A DNA stretch of 35,634 bases from contig WRCW01000003.1 in NCBI GenBank assembly GCA_009783755.1, positions 1 through 35,634 of the forward strand, given 5' to 3'. The position numbers were made by a program, and so were the translations under genes. Below, in pieces: positions 1 through 8,817 of this stretch. The notes under the pieces are model-generated. The model worked only from the letters and a program-made list of their open reading frames with translations. It did no database searches and was not told the DNA's origin. This DNA comes from Spirochaetaceae bacterium. Lineage in GTDB: Bacteria > Spirochaetota > Spirochaetia > CADAEX01. Numbering within the stretch: position 1 is the stretch's first letter; each line of letters starts with the position of its first letter.

Positions 1-2
1 AT

Positions 3-605
3 AATATTATAATAAGAGGTGAAGAAAAAAAATATGATATATTCCGGGATGAAGAAATCGTATCCCAGGATATAGCAGATTATCCTATACCTGAAACATA
101 TAATGAATCCAAAGTTCATTTAATGCAGGTAGAGCCCCTTCTTGCCTATGCTTATTGGGACTTTTCTGAAAAAGACCGCATGATCTACGCAAACACATCA
201 AAGCAGGAAAAACTATTTTTAAGAGTTTATGAAGAACTCAATGAAAAAGAAGATAAAAATTCTTCAATTTTTTTTGATATTCCAATAAAAATAAAAGATG
301 ATAACTGGTATATAAACCTGCCCCACAAAAATGCCAGTTACTATATTAAAATAATTCTTTTTATGTATGGGGAAGAGAAAATATTATGTACTTCAAATGT
401 AATAACAAGTCCTTCAAAAACTATTGAAGATGTAAATACAGATTATGCTCTTATAAATGAAGATATAATTTTATTGGCAGGATTTGATAGCTTTGATGAA
501 AATATGTCTCAGGACACAGATTTAATACCGCAAAGAATCATCTCTTTTACAGATGATAAATATTTTAATGATAATGATTTTGAAAAAAAATCCGGAGGGG
601 CTTAA
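3..605 (+). CDS. DUF4912-like protein, 5' truncated by window edge
   Basis: Frame is open from base 3 with no stop upstream of the listed ATG at 123; 'IPETYNESKVHLMQVEPLLAYAYWDFSEKDR' resembles the DUF4912 core; directly precedes a GH57 gene. Confidence 0.7.
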   Translation, partial: NIIIRGEEKKYDIFRDEEIVSQDIADYPIPETYNESKVHLMQVEPLLAYAYWDFSEKDRMIYANTSKQEKLFLRVYEELNEKEDKNSSIFFDIPIKIKDDNWYINLPHKNASYYIKIILFMYGEEKILCTSNVITSPSKTIEDVNTDYALINEDIILLAGFDSFDENMSQDTDLIPQRIISFTDDKYFNDNDFEKKSGGA

Positions 606-607
606 CA

Positions 608-2194
608 ATGCAGGGCGGATATTTAATGTTTGCTTTAAATGCGCATCTCCCCTTTGTAAGACATCCAAATTATGAAAAATTTATTCAAGAAGCATGGCTT
701 TATGAAGCAATTTCAGAAACATATCTGCCAATGTTAAGAGCTTTCAATTCTCTTGATAGTGATAATGTCCCATTTTGCGTTACAATCTCTATTTCACCTA
801 CGCTTGCTGCAATGCTTTCGGATGAGCTTCTCCAGGAAAGATATGTTGAGTATCTTCAGGACAGGATCGATCTGGGGGAAAAAGAAATTAAAAGAACTAT
901 GTTCGATCCTGTTTTTAACAAACTTGCAAAAATGTATCATTCTGCAAATCAGTTAAATTATCATAATTTTGTTGAGAGTTATAAATGCAATATCCTTAAA
1001 GGATTTAAAGAACTTGAAAAAAAAGGGAAGATAAAAATAATTACTTCTTCTGCAACACATGCATTTTTGCCATTTTATATGGATTATCATAATGTGCTTG
1101 AAGCGCAGATTCAAACAGCTGTAATCTCACATAGCAGAATTTTTGGTAAAGAACCAAATGGCTTTTTTCTTCCTGAGCTTGGATATGCACCTGGAGTAGA
1201 AAAAATACTAAAATCAAATAATATAAAATACTTTTTCTCGGCAGCGCATTCATTTTTGCTATCTGATGAACTGCCAAAATATGGCATTTACGCTCCTGTT
1301 TCTCCGGAGCCAGGTATAAATGCATTTTGCAGAGATATTAAGTCTTCAAATGCATTATGGTCATATGATGAAGGATATCCTGGTAATTATGCTTATAGGG
1401 AATTCTACAGGGATATTGGATTTGAGATGACTGAAAAATATCTTGGAAATTTTATTTATAAAGATGGCAGGAGAATAAGCACTGGATTCAAATATTATGC
1501 AAATACAGGTAAGCCTAAAGAAGAAAAAAAGGTATATGACCCTTCTGTAGCTGAAGTAAAAATAAGTGAGCATGCTGAAAATTTTATTTATAATCAGATT
1601 AAAAATATAAAAAAACTTTCAAGATATATGGATAGGCCGCCTGTAATAGGTTGTTTTTGCGATGCTCAGATTTTTGGGCACTGGTGGTATGAGGGAATTT
1701 CCTGGCTTGAAAAAGTCTTTAGACTTGCTGCTGAAAAAAAAGAGGAAATTTCAACTATATTTGCTGATAATTATCTGGAGAAGTATCCTGCAAGCCCTAA
1801 GCATAAGCTTTCATTTGCGAGCTGGGGGAATAATGGGTATGCAAATATATGGTGCAGCGGCAGTAACCATTGGGTCTATAAACATGTTCACACAATTGTC
1901 GAAAAAATGACTGAGCTTGTAAAAAGATTTCCTAATGAAACTGGATTAAAAGAGAGAGTGCTTAACCAGGCAGCAAGAGAAATCCTCCTTTCACAAAGTT
2001 CTGATTGGCCATTTATTATAAAAACAGGGATTGCAAAGCCTTATGCAGAGAAACGGATCAAAGAGCATATCCATAATTTTCTTATGATTTATGATAATCT
2101 GTGCAGAAATACAGTAGATACTGAATGGCTTACCAGTATTGAAAAAAAGAACAATCTTTTTCCAGATATAGATTACAGAATTTTTTTAAATTAG
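608..2194 (+). CDS. GH57 family glycoside hydrolase, probable 1,4-alpha-glucan branching enzyme (DUF1957 type)
   Basis: N-terminal 'MFALNAHLPFVRHP', nucleophile-region motif 'FFLPELGYAPG', acid/base-region 'CDAQIFGHWWYEG'; SD ggagggg about 7 nt upstream. Confidence 0.88.
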   Translation: MQGGYLMFALNAHLPFVRHPNYEKFIQEAWLYEAISETYLPMLRAFNSLDSDNVPFCVTISISPTLAAMLSDELLQERYVEYLQDRIDLGEKEIKRTMFDPVFNKLAKMYHSANQLNYHNFVESYKCNILKGFKELEKKGKIKIITSSATHAFLPFYMDYHNVLEAQIQTAVISHSRIFGKEPNGFFLPELGYAPGVEKILKSNNIKYFFSAAHSFLLSDELPKYGIYAPVSPEPGINAFCRDIKSSNALWSYDEGYPGNYAYREFYRDIGFEMTEKYLGNFIYKDGRRISTGFKYYANTGKPKEEKKVYDPSVAEVKISEHAENFIYNQIKNIKKLSRYMDRPPVIGCFCDAQIFGHWWYEGISWLEKVFRLAAEKKEEISTIFADNYLEKYPASPKHKLSFASWGNNGYANIWCSGSNHWVYKHVHTIVEKMTELVKRFPNETGLKERVLNQAAREILLSQSSDWPFIIKTGIAKPYAEKRIKEHIHNFLMIYDNLCRNTVDTEWLTSIEKKNNLFPDIDYRIFLN

Positions 2195-2282
2195 AAATAA
2201 TATTGCCATCCCCACACTAAACTGCAATGACTTGCGTCAATATATATGTCCATACAAGTAACTGGATATTTCGAAAATATCT

Positions 2283-2522
2283 CTATAAAAGCCCCTCTAG
2301 CTCCCAAACAGTCAGTTGTTGAAGAAAAAAGGTTGTAATAACCTCATTTCTGGTTTCCTGCGTACTTTTTCTATATACCTTATATGCTATCATTTTTGAA
2401 GTTTTTACAGGTAAGCTAAGAGGATAGCCATTTATATCAACAATTTGATTGATATATAGGGTATGAGATATTTCCTGTCTGTCTCCCTCAGGATAAATTA
2501 TTTCCTTAGTATCATATTTCAT
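2283..2522 (-). CDS. small conserved-looking hypothetical protein (79 aa)
   Basis: Only ORF in an otherwise non-coding gap; balanced composition (MKYDTKEIIYPEGDRQEISHTLYINQIVDINGYPLSL...); TATAAT-like box on the minus strand just upstream of its ATG; no clear SD. Confidence 0.55.
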   Translation of the reverse strand: MKYDTKEIIYPEGDRQEISHTLYINQIVDINGYPLSLPVKTSKMIAYKVYRKSTQETRNEVITTFFLQQLTVWELEGLL

Positions 2523-2627
2523 ATCAAATTATAGTAGAAATAAACTGTTTTCTACTCCATACTTAAAATTTGTTAAGTATTTATACTCTATAAATCACTC
2601 TTTTTTTATTATGATAAAAAAACAAAG

Positions 2628-2656
2628 TTGACATCTGAATTTATTACTATATTATA
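2628..2656 (+). promoter_or_regulatory. sigma70-type promoter for mraZ and the dcw cluster
   Basis: TTGACA (2628-2633), 16-17 nt spacer, TATTAT/ATTATA (2650-2656). Confidence 0.65.
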
Positions 2657-2661
2657 AGAAT

Positions 2662-2695
2662 GTGGTAAAAAGTGGAAAAAAATAGGTGAAAGTGG
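2662..2695 (+). promoter_or_regulatory. candidate MraZ operator (GTGG/AAAGTGG direct repeats)
   Basis: GTGG at 2662, 2672 and 2692 (10-bp phase); AAAGTGG at 2669-2675 and 2689-2695, directly downstream of the promoter and upstream of mraZ. Confidence 0.55.
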
Positions 2696-3135
2696 TGTTA
2701 AGCGGAGAATTTGTCAATAATATCGATGAAAAAGGGCGCATAATGATACCTGTAAAGCTAAGAGCTGCTATAGGTGGCGATACCATTGTATTAACAAGAG
2801 GTGTTGATAAATGTTTATGGCTATTTCCTGTAGAGGAATGGAAAAGGGTATCTCAGCAGATCATGTCCGCTACTTCGATTCTTCAGTCAAAAGCAAGAAT
2901 GATCCAGCGCAGGATTATTGCCCCTGCTCATGAAACAGAAATAGACAAAGCTGGAAGAATAATCATCGCACCCGCACTTAGAGCTTTTGCTGAATTTAAA
3001 AAAGAATGTGTAATTCTGGGAATCAACAATCATATTGAGGTGTGGGACCAGGAAGTTTATCAGAAATACTGGGAGGAAAATGAGGCAGACTTTCAAAATG
3101 CTGCAGAGGAGCTTGGAAAAATTGTCTCAGTTTAA
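2695..3135 (+). CDS. mraZ: Transcriptional regulator MraZ
   Basis: Two SpoVT/AbrB-like MraZ repeats ('NNIDEKGRIMIPVKLR', 'TEIDKAGRIIIAPALR'). ORF track starts at GTG 2686; GTG 2695 (MLSGEF...) fits the AGGTG SD better. Confidence 0.93.
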   Translation: MLSGEFVNNIDEKGRIMIPVKLRAAIGGDTIVLTRGVDKCLWLFPVEEWKRVSQQIMSATSILQSKARMIQRRIIAPAHETEIDKAGRIIIAPALRAFAEFKKECVILGINNHIEVWDQEVYQKYWEENEADFQNAAEELGKIVSV

Positions 3136-4084
3136 TGAATTGATGGAAATAACTCACTACTCTGTCATGAAAAATGAAGTTATCTCATTTTTAAAACCTG
3201 ATAAACCTGGTCAATTAATTGTGGATGCCACCACAGGGGAGGGGGGGCATTCCGAATGGTTTTTAAAGAATTATCCTGATCTTAACATTATTTGCCTTGA
3301 TGCTGACATCAATATACTGGATATTGCAAAGAAAAGGCTTGAGCATTATGAAGATCAGGTAATTTTTTATAATGAGTGGTTTAATATATTTTTTAAAAAT
3401 TATCCGCTAAATCTTGAAAAACCGGACAGAATCCTTTTTGACCTTGGTATATCTTCATTTCATTATGAAAAAGCTGAAAAAGGTTTCTCATTTAGAAACA
3501 GTGAAAAGCTTGATATGAGGCTTGAAAATGATCTTGAAATTTCAGCTGCGGATATTGTAAATAGCTATCCCCAAAGAGAACTTACAAAAATTATTTTTGA
3601 ATATGGTGAAGAAAGATATTCCAGATCTATTGCTGAAGCAATTGTAAAAGAGAGAAAAAATAACCAAATAGAAAAAAGTGATGAACTTGCTGAAATCATA
3701 TGGAATGCTGTGCCTGTTTCATATAGACATGGCAGAATTCACCCTGCAACAAGGACATTCCAGGCACTGCGTATAGCTGTAAATGGCGAACTTGCAAGGC
3801 TAAAAGAGGCTCTTAAAGCAGCGGTTTCAGTGTTAAAAATAGGTGGAAAAATTGGAGTAATAACATTTCATTCTCTGGAAGACAGGATTGTAAAACATTA
3901 TTTCAAAGAGTTAGCAAGAGAGTGTATATGCCCTCCTGAAACGCCGATATGTAATTGTAGAGGCGTTAAAGTTGCGGAAATTCTCACACGAAAACCTGTT
4001 ACTCCTGAAGATGGAGAAATAGAGGAAAACCATGCTTCAAGAAGTTCCAAGTTGCGTGTAATACAAAAGGTCAATGAATTATGA
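3122..4084 (+). CDS. rsmH: 16S rRNA (cytosine(1402)-N4)-methyltransferase
   Basis: 'HYSVMKNEVISFL', 'DATTGEGGHS', 'LFDLGISSFHYEKAEKGFSF', 'HPATRTFQALRIAVN', 'ITFHSLEDRIVKHYF'. Start uncertain: TTG 3122 has AGGAG 10 nt upstream; ATG 3143 is the alternative. Confidence 0.95.
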   Translation: MSQFNELMEITHYSVMKNEVISFLKPDKPGQLIVDATTGEGGHSEWFLKNYPDLNIICLDADINILDIAKKRLEHYEDQVIFYNEWFNIFFKNYPLNLEKPDRILFDLGISSFHYEKAEKGFSFRNSEKLDMRLENDLEISAADIVNSYPQRELTKIIFEYGEERYSRSIAEAIVKERKNNQIEKSDELAEIIWNAVPVSYRHGRIHPATRTFQALRIAVNGELARLKEALKAAVSVLKIGGKIGVITFHSLEDRIVKHYFKELARECICPPETPICNCRGVKVAEILTRKPVTPEDGEIEENHASRSSKLRVIQKVNEL

Positions 4085-4371
4085 GTAATAGTAAAAAGAT
4101 TTTAATTGCAATATTAGTTATAACCTTGCCTGTTTTAATATTTTTAAATTCATGGCAGGGATTTAAATATGAAAGAATAAACGCTGAAATCAGAAATCAT
4201 GAATATGAACAAAAAGAATGGTTTGAAGAAAATAAAAAGATGCTTGCAGCGATATCTGTCTATAGTTCTCCTGGAAGAGTAAAAAAAATAGTTGAAGAAA
4301 ATTCAGATTTAAGCATACAAAAACCAGGCCAGGCAGTAATTATAAAATTTTCTATGGAAGAAGGGAATTGA
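4081..4371 (+). CDS. ftsL: FtsL-like cell division protein
   Basis: Small single-TM protein with a coiled-coil-like region between rsmH and murF; ATGA overlap with rsmH. Confidence 0.7.
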   Translation: MSNSKKILIAILVITLPVLIFLNSWQGFKYERINAEIRNHEYEQKEWFEENKKMLAAISVYSSPGRVKKIVEENSDLSIQKPGQAVIIKFSMEEGN

Positions 4372-5774
4372 TGCAGAGTAATGGATATAATTTTATAACA
4401 ATTAAAGAAGCCGCTTCAATGATGGCTGGGACTCTGTTGTTAGAAGGAATTGATAAAAATATATCCTCGGTATCTATAGATTCTCGAAAAATCAGTAAAG
4501 GTGCGCTCTTTTTTGCTCTAAAAGGGGAAAAAGCAGATGGTCATAGTTTTATTAAAAATGCAGTTTTAAGTGGCGCTGTTTGCTGTGTTATAGAAAAAAA
4601 TCATAGTGTACTATCTGATTTTTCAAATGATCCGGGTTTTTCTATTATTATTGTAGAAGATACTCTTAAAGCTCTTCAGACTTTAGCAAAGAATTACAGA
4701 AGTAAATTTAAAAATATATCTATTATAGGTATAACCGGAAGCAGCGGAAAAACAACAACAAAAGAGCTTGTTGCTGCAATTCTTGAAAAAGATGCTCCAA
4801 CTGTAATGAATGAAGGTAATCTAAATTCCGAAACAGGGCTTCCGCTTGCAATATTTAATATAAGGGATAACCATAAGTATGGAGTTTTCGAGCTGGGGAT
4901 CAATCATCCAGGAGAAATGGATGTTCTTGTTGATATATTAAGACCTGATTATGCAATACTTACAAATATCGGAACTGCTCATATAGGGCTTCTTGGGTCA
5001 AAAGAAAAAATAGCAGAAGAAAAAATGAAAATATTTCATACGCATAATAATTTTAAAAAAGGAATTGTGTATGAAAAAGATGATTTTGCAAAAATTATTA
5101 AAGATAAATATAACAGTAAAATAGATTATTTTGGATTTGATACTCAAAAAGATTATCTTTCATATGAAGATAATGGTCTTGACGGTAATTTTATTTTTCT
5201 TGAAAAAGAAAAAATAATTTTTTCTTTGATTGGTAGACATAATCTATTAAATGCTGCAGCTGCAATAAAAATGGCAAAAATTCTTAATATTGCTGATTTA
5301 AAAATCAGAAAAGGTATTGAACAGGCTGCATCATTTTTTGGACGCGGAGAAATTTATTCAGGAAATATAACAATTATATTTGATGCTTATAACTCAAATA
5401 AAGAATCTGTAAAAGCAATAGTAGATTTTTCAGGCAAGCTTTCCTGGAAAGGGAGAAAAATTATATTGCTGGGATCCATTCTTGAAATGGGGGATAAATC
5501 AGATGATATTCATGATTCCATTATAAATTATTCAATTAAAAATTTTGATGGAGCTATTTTCTTTTATGGAAATGAGTTTAAGAAAAGTTTTAAAAATATG
5601 GAAAAAACAGAGAAATATATTTTCTGGTCATCTGATTTTGAAGAGATGAAAGATGCGCTTTTAGCATACATGAAGGAAGGCGATCTTATTGTGCTCAAGG
5701 GTTCGAGAGGTATGGCTCTCGAAAGATTTTTGGAGATTATTAAAAAGAATAACAGGATGGTTGTAAATTGCTGA
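4371..5774 (+). CDS. murF: UDP-N-acetylmuramoyl-tripeptide--D-alanyl-D-alanine ligase
   Basis: 'GITGSSGKTTTKE' Mur-ligase P-loop, 'NEGNLNSETGLPLAIF', 'FDAYNSNKESVKA'. Start TTG 4368 or ATG 4371. Confidence 0.95.
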   Translation: MQSNGYNFITIKEAASMMAGTLLLEGIDKNISSVSIDSRKISKGALFFALKGEKADGHSFIKNAVLSGAVCCVIEKNHSVLSDFSNDPGFSIIIVEDTLKALQTLAKNYRSKFKNISIIGITGSSGKTTTKELVAAILEKDAPTVMNEGNLNSETGLPLAIFNIRDNHKYGVFELGINHPGEMDVLVDILRPDYAILTNIGTAHIGLLGSKEKIAEEKMKIFHTHNNFKKGIVYEKDDFAKIIKDKYNSKIDYFGFDTQKDYLSYEDNGLDGNFIFLEKEKIIFSLIGRHNLLNAAAAIKMAKILNIADLKIRKGIEQAASFFGRGEIYSGNITIIFDAYNSNKESVKAIVDFSGKLSWKGRKIILLGSILEMGDKSDDIHDSIINYSIKNFDGAIFFYGNEFKKSFKNMEKTEKYIFWSSDFEEMKDALLAYMKEGDLIVLKGSRGMALERFLEIIKKNNRMVVNC

Positions 5775-6847
5775 AAGAAATATTTCTACCTCTTGTAGGG
5801 AAAATCTCTTTTTTTAACATATTCCAATATATCTCCTTCAGGGCAGCATACGCAGCTGTTACAACACTCTTTTTATCGCTTTTTCTGGGTCAGGCTATGA
5901 TTGAGTGGCTAAGAAAACAAAAACTTGGTCAGGAAATAAGAGGCGAAATCTCAGATATCCATAAATCTAAATCAGGAACACCTACAATGGGAGGAATTCT
6001 AATTATTCTCTCTATTGTAATTTCAGTACTGCTTTGGCAGGATCTTAAAAATATTTATACATGGGTTTGTATTGCATCTATTCTGGGTTTTGGTGCAATA
6101 GGATTTATAGACGATTATCTTAAAATATATAAAAGAAATGCTACAGGACTTAGAGCAAGTTTTAAATTCATTGCACAAATTTTACTCTCTTTAATAATTG
6201 TTTGTTTTATCTATGCGAATCGGGGCAGCGAGACAACTCTCCTATATATACCTTTCTTTAAATTTCCTGTTCTTGATCTGTCGTATTTCTACATCCCTTT
6301 TGGGGTGCTTATTCTTGTAGGAACGACAAATGCTGTAAATCTTACGGATGGACTTGATGGTCTTGCAATAGGCCTTGTTATTCTGGCAGGTATAGCATTT
6401 GGTATATTAACATATCTTTCAGGAAGAATTGACTATGCCCAATATCTTCAAATTCCTTATATAGCAGGTAGCGGGGAGCTTACAGTACTCATATTTGCAT
6501 TGATAGGCGCTTCGGTTGGGTTTCTCTGGTTTAATAGCCATCCTGCAGAAGTTATGATGGGCGATACTGGAAGTCTTTCACTTGGTGGCATTATAGGCGT
6601 AATAGCGCTTCTTATAAAAAAAGAAATTCTTTTAGTGATAGTTGGAGGTGTTTTTGTACTTGAAGCTCTTTCGGTTATTATTCAGGTAATTTCTTTCAAA
6701 ACCAGAAAGAAACGGGTTTTTAAAATGGCTCCGCTTCATCATCATTATGAATTAAGTGGATGGAGTGAGAATAAAGTTGTTGTCAGGTTTTGGATACTAG
6801 GCGGGCTCTTTGTTATTTTGAGTTTGTCTACATTAAAAATTCAATAG
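5768..6847 (+). CDS. mraY: Phospho-N-acetylmuramoyl-pentapeptide transferase
   Basis: 'KSGTPTMGGILI', 'GFIDDYLKI', 'NAVNLTDGLDGLA', 'MGDTGSLSLGG', 'APLHHHYELSGW'; TTG start. Confidence 0.97.
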   Translation: MLKEIFLPLVGKISFFNIFQYISFRAAYAAVTTLFLSLFLGQAMIEWLRKQKLGQEIRGEISDIHKSKSGTPTMGGILIILSIVISVLLWQDLKNIYTWVCIASILGFGAIGFIDDYLKIYKRNATGLRASFKFIAQILLSLIIVCFIYANRGSETTLLYIPFFKFPVLDLSYFYIPFGVLILVGTTNAVNLTDGLDGLAIGLVILAGIAFGILTYLSGRIDYAQYLQIPYIAGSGELTVLIFALIGASVGFLWFNSHPAEVMMGDTGSLSLGGIIGVIALLIKKEILLVIVGGVFVLEALSVIIQVISFKTRKKRVFKMAPLHHHYELSGWSENKVVVRFWILGGLFVILSLSTLKIQ

Positions 6848-6855
6848 GATGTAAG

Positions 6856-7983
6856 ATGTCAGGTAGCTTTATTGTTGAAAAAGAAAACAGACGTTCCTGT
6901 GATTTCCTTCTCGTATTAATAATTATACTCTTATTAGGGATAGGACTCGCTTTTCTTTTTTCATCTTCATATCCTAATGCTTTAAGACTCAATAAATCTC
7001 CTGAATATTTCTTTTTAAGACAGATATTCATTGTTATTATGGGAATTTTGGGCGCTCTGGTTATTATAAATATCCCCATTGAAATAATAAAAAAATATGT
7101 TTTCATTTTAGTTATAATCTCTTTTATGCTTTCTCTTTTTGTACTTTTGATTGGAAAAGATATTCAGGGGGCAAAAAGATGGATAATAGTAGGCAGCAGG
7201 AGTTTTCAGCCTTCTGAAATAGTAAAACTTGCTCTTATTTTATATCTGGCTGATATCTTAAGCAGAAAAGAAGATAAACTTAATAATTTATATACATTAT
7301 CTCATCCTGTAATGGTAGTAGTTCTTTTTTCTTTTTTGACTTTTGTTCAAAATGATTTTTCAACAGCAATATTCTTGATTTTTATAAGCGCTGCACTATT
7401 TTTTGTTGCAGGAGTAAAGTACAGATATTTTTTATCAGGCATTATTGCAGCTACCCCATTCCTGCTGATTATTTTATTTAGCAGAGAGCATCGGGTAAAA
7501 AGAATAATTGCTTTTTTAAATCCGGAAAGCGATCCTGCAGGAGTAGGATATCAAATAATAAAAGCAAAAGATGCTTTAGTAAGTGGAGGATTCTGGGGCA
7601 AGGGAATAGGGAGTGGAACCAAAAAATTAGGAACTCTTCCGGAAGCTCATTCTGATTTTATTTTTGCGTCAGTAGGAGAAGAGGTTGGTTTTATAGGTAT
7701 TTTTTTGATCATTACTCTGTTTGTTCTTTTTGCAGTTAGAGGATATCTCATAACATTACGCTGCACAGACAGGTTTAGTTTTTATGCAGCATTTGGAATA
7801 ACAACTTCTATTTTTTATCAGTCAATTATGAATATGGCAGTTGTTTCAGGAGCAGTACCATCGACTGGAATACCGCTTCCATTTTTTTCTCATGGGGGGT
7901 CTTCTGTTTTTGTTACCTTACTCATGTGCGGTATATTACTTAATCTTTCAAGATATTTTAAAACAGAAAAGGTAGAAGCATGA
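6856..7983 (+). CDS. ftsW: FtsW/SEDS family peptidoglycan polymerase
   Basis: Multi-TM SEDS protein: 'GAKRWIIVGSRSFQPSEIVKLAL', 'AHSDFIFASVGEEVGFIG', 'TGIPLPFFSHGGSS'. ATG 6856 preferred over track start 6790. Confidence 0.95.
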   Translation: MSGSFIVEKENRRSCDFLLVLIIILLLGIGLAFLFSSSYPNALRLNKSPEYFFLRQIFIVIMGILGALVIINIPIEIIKKYVFILVIISFMLSLFVLLIGKDIQGAKRWIIVGSRSFQPSEIVKLALILYLADILSRKEDKLNNLYTLSHPVMVVVLFSFLTFVQNDFSTAIFLIFISAALFFVAGVKYRYFLSGIIAATPFLLIILFSREHRVKRIIAFLNPESDPAGVGYQIIKAKDALVSGGFWGKGIGSGTKKLGTLPEAHSDFIFASVGEEVGFIGIFLIITLFVLFAVRGYLITLRCTDRFSFYAAFGITTSIFYQSIMNMAVVSGAVPSTGIPLPFFSHGGSSVFVTLLMCGILLNLSRYFKTEKVEA

Positions 7984-8813
7984 ATAGTACAGCTATCAGA
8001 GCAGGAGAAGTATATATTACGGATGCTAAAAAAGAAAAAAACTTTGCTCCAAAAAGAAAAGTTATTACTTTAACTCTCGCTTTGTTTTTTGTTACACTTC
8101 TCATATTGCAAATAGTTTTTCAGCTCTTTATTGCACCAGAGCTTGCTATTAAAAAAATTGAAATACATTGCTCGAACAGCTTTCCTCTTGGTAATAATGA
8201 TATTCTTAAGCTGGCTGAGCTTGAAGGAAACCTCTTTTATTTTTCAATAAATACAGCACAGGTAAAAAATAAACTTCTTCAGTATTCGGTAATAAAAACA
8301 GCAGAAGTAAAAAAAATATTTCCTGCTTCGCTTTATATAAAAGTTACAGAAAGAGTTCCATTGGGTATGGCTCTTGTAAACTCAGGAGGCAAAACAATTC
8401 CTGTTGTTTTTGATGAAGAAGGGGTGATTTTTGAAATAGGGAAATCTGTTTCAGATTATAGAATACCTGTAATATCTGGTTTGAAATTTACAGAGATAAG
8501 ACTTGGATTAAAGTTACCCGAAGAACTTATCATTTATCTTTCAGAGCTGAAAAAACTAAAAGAAAGTACACCAGCTCTTTTTGAACAAATTTCAGAATTA
8601 AAATTCGTTAATAAAAATAATTCAAGTTATGAGGTGCTATTATATCCTTTGAATACCAGGGTAAGAGTAAGAACAGAGAATACCATTAATGATAATCTCA
8701 TAAAACAGATATTTGTTGTGCTTGATATAATAGAAAAAAATGGACTTGAGTCGGAAATGAATGAGCTTGATTTTCGTTCAGGACAGGTAGTTTTTAAAGT
8801 TAAGGAGGGGTGA
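7980..8813 (+). CDS. ftsQ: FtsQ/DivIB cell division protein
   Basis: Single N-terminal TM plus POTRA/FtsQ-like region ('KIEIHCSNSFPLGNNDILKLAELEGNLFYFS') between ftsW and ftsA. Confidence 0.85.
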   Translation: MNSTAIRAGEVYITDAKKEKNFAPKRKVITLTLALFFVTLLILQIVFQLFIAPELAIKKIEIHCSNSFPLGNNDILKLAELEGNLFYFSINTAQVKNKLLQYSVIKTAEVKKIFPASLYIKVTERVPLGMALVNSGGKTIPVVFDEEGVIFEIGKSVSDYRIPVISGLKFTEIRLGLKLPEELIIYLSELKKLKESTPALFEQISELKFVNKNNSSYEVLLYPLNTRVRVRTENTINDNLIKQIFVVLDIIEKNGLESEMNELDFRSGQVVFKVKEG

Positions 8814-8817
8814 CAGA

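Noticed and set aside
3035-3121. N-terminal extension of rsmH from the ORF track
   Set aside because: Overlaps the mraZ C-terminus; the conserved RsmH sequence starts near HYSVMKNEV.
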